A stretch of DNA of 6,279 nucleotides from positions 1 through 6,279 of the forward strand of contig CANBTO010000311.1 of assembly GCA_947372405.1 (NCBI GenBank). Direction: 5' to 3'. The stretch's first letter is position 1; each line of letters starts with the position of its first letter. The translations under genes and the position numbers were made by a program. Source of the stretch: Verrucomicrobiaceae bacterium. GTDB lineage: Bacteria; Verrucomicrobiota; Verrucomicrobiae; Verrucomicrobiales; Akkermansiaceae. Below are positions 5,459-6,279 of the stretch, one piece after another. Under the pieces are notes generated by a model. The model did not search any database, was not told the origin of the DNA, and saw nothing but the letters and a program-made list of their open reading frames with translations.

Positions 5459-6244
5459 ATGAAAAGCCATTGGATGCTTGGCGGATGGATCGCCGCCGGA
5501 TTGGGACTCGCGTTCATCGCGCACAGCCAGGAAACCAAGACCGGGGAACCTCGGAAAGACGATCTTGTGCATGATCCCTTCGCTCCTAACGCACCAGGAC
5601 ATGTCGCTCCAGAGTCCAAACAGGTCCAGGTGCAGGTCGAGTTCGTGGAAATGAGCCATGAGGCGCTCACCAAGCTGCTGTTCCTCGCAAAGCCGGTTTC
5701 CTCGGACGGCACCAAGCTGCGCGAACAGGTGCAGGACATGGTTTCCAAAAACGAAGCCAAGGTGCTTGAAACCCAGATCCTCGTCGCATACAGCGGACAA
5801 AAGCCGCAGTCTGAATCCATTCATGAATTCATCTATCCCACGGAATACGCACAGCCGCAGCTTCCTTGCGGGGGAGCAAAACCAGAGGTGGATTTGAGCC
5901 TTGGCCCGGTGCCCGCCGCCTTTGAAACCCGCAACCTCGGTGCCACCTTGGAGATTGAACCTACGATTGATGATGCCAACCAACTTGTGGATTTGCGATT
6001 TAGTACCCAACTGGTTTGGCATACCGGCAATGTCAGTTGGCACGAAGGGAAGGACAAATTCGGCAACCCGTTCCGCATGCAGATGCCGGACTTCTACTGC
6101 CTGCATCTCAATACCAACTTCTTTTGCGTCAGCGGACAATACACGCTCGCCGGAGTGAATTCCCCCAAGGATGACAAGGGCGAAGTGGACATGACCCGCA
6201 AGGTGATGGTCTTTGTGAAATGCGACTTGCTGGTCGTGAAATGA
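5459..6244 (+). CDS. Sec-exported protein with stand-alone secretin-like core
   Basis: Protein of 261 aa. Residues 1-23 form a Sec signal peptide (K2, hydrophobic core WIAAGLGLAFIA, likely cleavage AHS-QE); there is no lipobox cysteine. Residues 54-74 (KQVQVQVEFVEMSHEALTKLL) resemble the first strand and helix of the secretin domain of GspD/PilQ-like outer-membrane channels. EFIYPTEY at 123-130 and AFETRNLGATLEIEPTIDD at 154-172 match the middle of that domain as found in verrucomicrobial secretin homologues, and 243-261 is the closing strand. The N0/N1/N2 ring domains are absent and the protein is far shorter than a full secretin, so pore formation is doubtful. Four cysteines (137, 214, 223, 255) in the mature protein could form disulfides. 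The ATG at 5459 is chosen because the signal peptide follows at once; the frame upstream runs through repeat sequence. No Shine-Dalgarno sequence is visible. The secretin relation is from motif recognition; the function is unknown. Confidence 0.72.
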   Translation: MKSHWMLGGWIAAGLGLAFIAHSQETKTGEPRKDDLVHDPFAPNAPGHVAPESKQVQVQVEFVEMSHEALTKLLFLAKPVSSDGTKLREQVQDMVSKNEAKVLETQILVAYSGQKPQSESIHEFIYPTEYAQPQLPCGGAKPEVDLSLGPVPAAFETRNLGATLEIEPTIDDANQLVDLRFSTQLVWHTGNVSWHEGKDKFGNPFRMQMPDFYCLHLNTNFFCVSGQYTLAGVNSPKDDKGEVDMTRKVMVFVKCDLLVVK

Positions 6245-6279
6245 AGCAGCTTTGATTCGTTGCACACCCATCGTGCGGT
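6245..6279 (+). other. Sequence after the last gene
   Basis: Only 35 bases remain after the TGA. No gene start, hairpin or T-run that would mark a terminator is visible. Confidence 0.5.

Noticed and set aside
5414..6271. 285-aa minus-strand open frame opposite the secretin-like gene
   Set aside because: It mirrors a gene with a clear signal peptide and recognisable motifs on the plus strand, and its own translation shows no domain.

Overview
The window looks like a chromosomal segment of a moderately high-GC bacterium, most likely a Verrucomicrobiota member of the Luteolibacter/Haloferula type. That assignment is inference. It rests on the secretin-like protein with an EFIYPTEY motif, the style of the cytochrome-HEAT-TPR protein, the lack of Shine-Dalgarno sequences before every visible start, and an intergenic CGCAAAG repeat. 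No phylogenetic marker was searched.

All five complete genes and the one partial gene lie on the + strand. From 3 to 2138 is the 3' part of a large exported multiheme c-type cytochrome. It has eight CXXCH sites in view, followed by HEAT-like and TPR repeats, and its true start lies before the window. After a 91-base gap comes a YefM/YoeB-type toxin-antitoxin pair (2230-2472 and 2477-2740). Four bases after the toxin stop begins a membrane protein with a CvpA-like layout (2745-3542). A short spacer (3543-3636) carries a 7-bp tandem repeat and a 17-bp inverted repeat just upstream of gatB. gatB (3637-5088) encodes subunit B of the GatCAB tRNA amidotransferase.

The 370-base gap from 5089 to 5458 is dominated by a nested fold-back structure. 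Outer CGCAAAG-type arms (5094-5129 and 5355-5380) flank a 35-bp inverted repeat (5192-5226 and 5268-5302), each arm of which contains its own small hairpin. The last gene (5459-6244) encodes a Sec-exported protein of 261 aa. It resembles only the C-terminal secretin core of GspD/PilQ-like proteins, without the N-terminal ring domains.

The genes do not form one obvious pathway: redox, toxin-antitoxin, membrane, translation and envelope functions sit side by side. The toxin-antitoxin and membrane genes are spaced tightly enough to be co-transcribed. The most unusual material is the two intergenic repeat structures and the minimal secretin-like protein. I see no convincing, wholly new multi-gene system.
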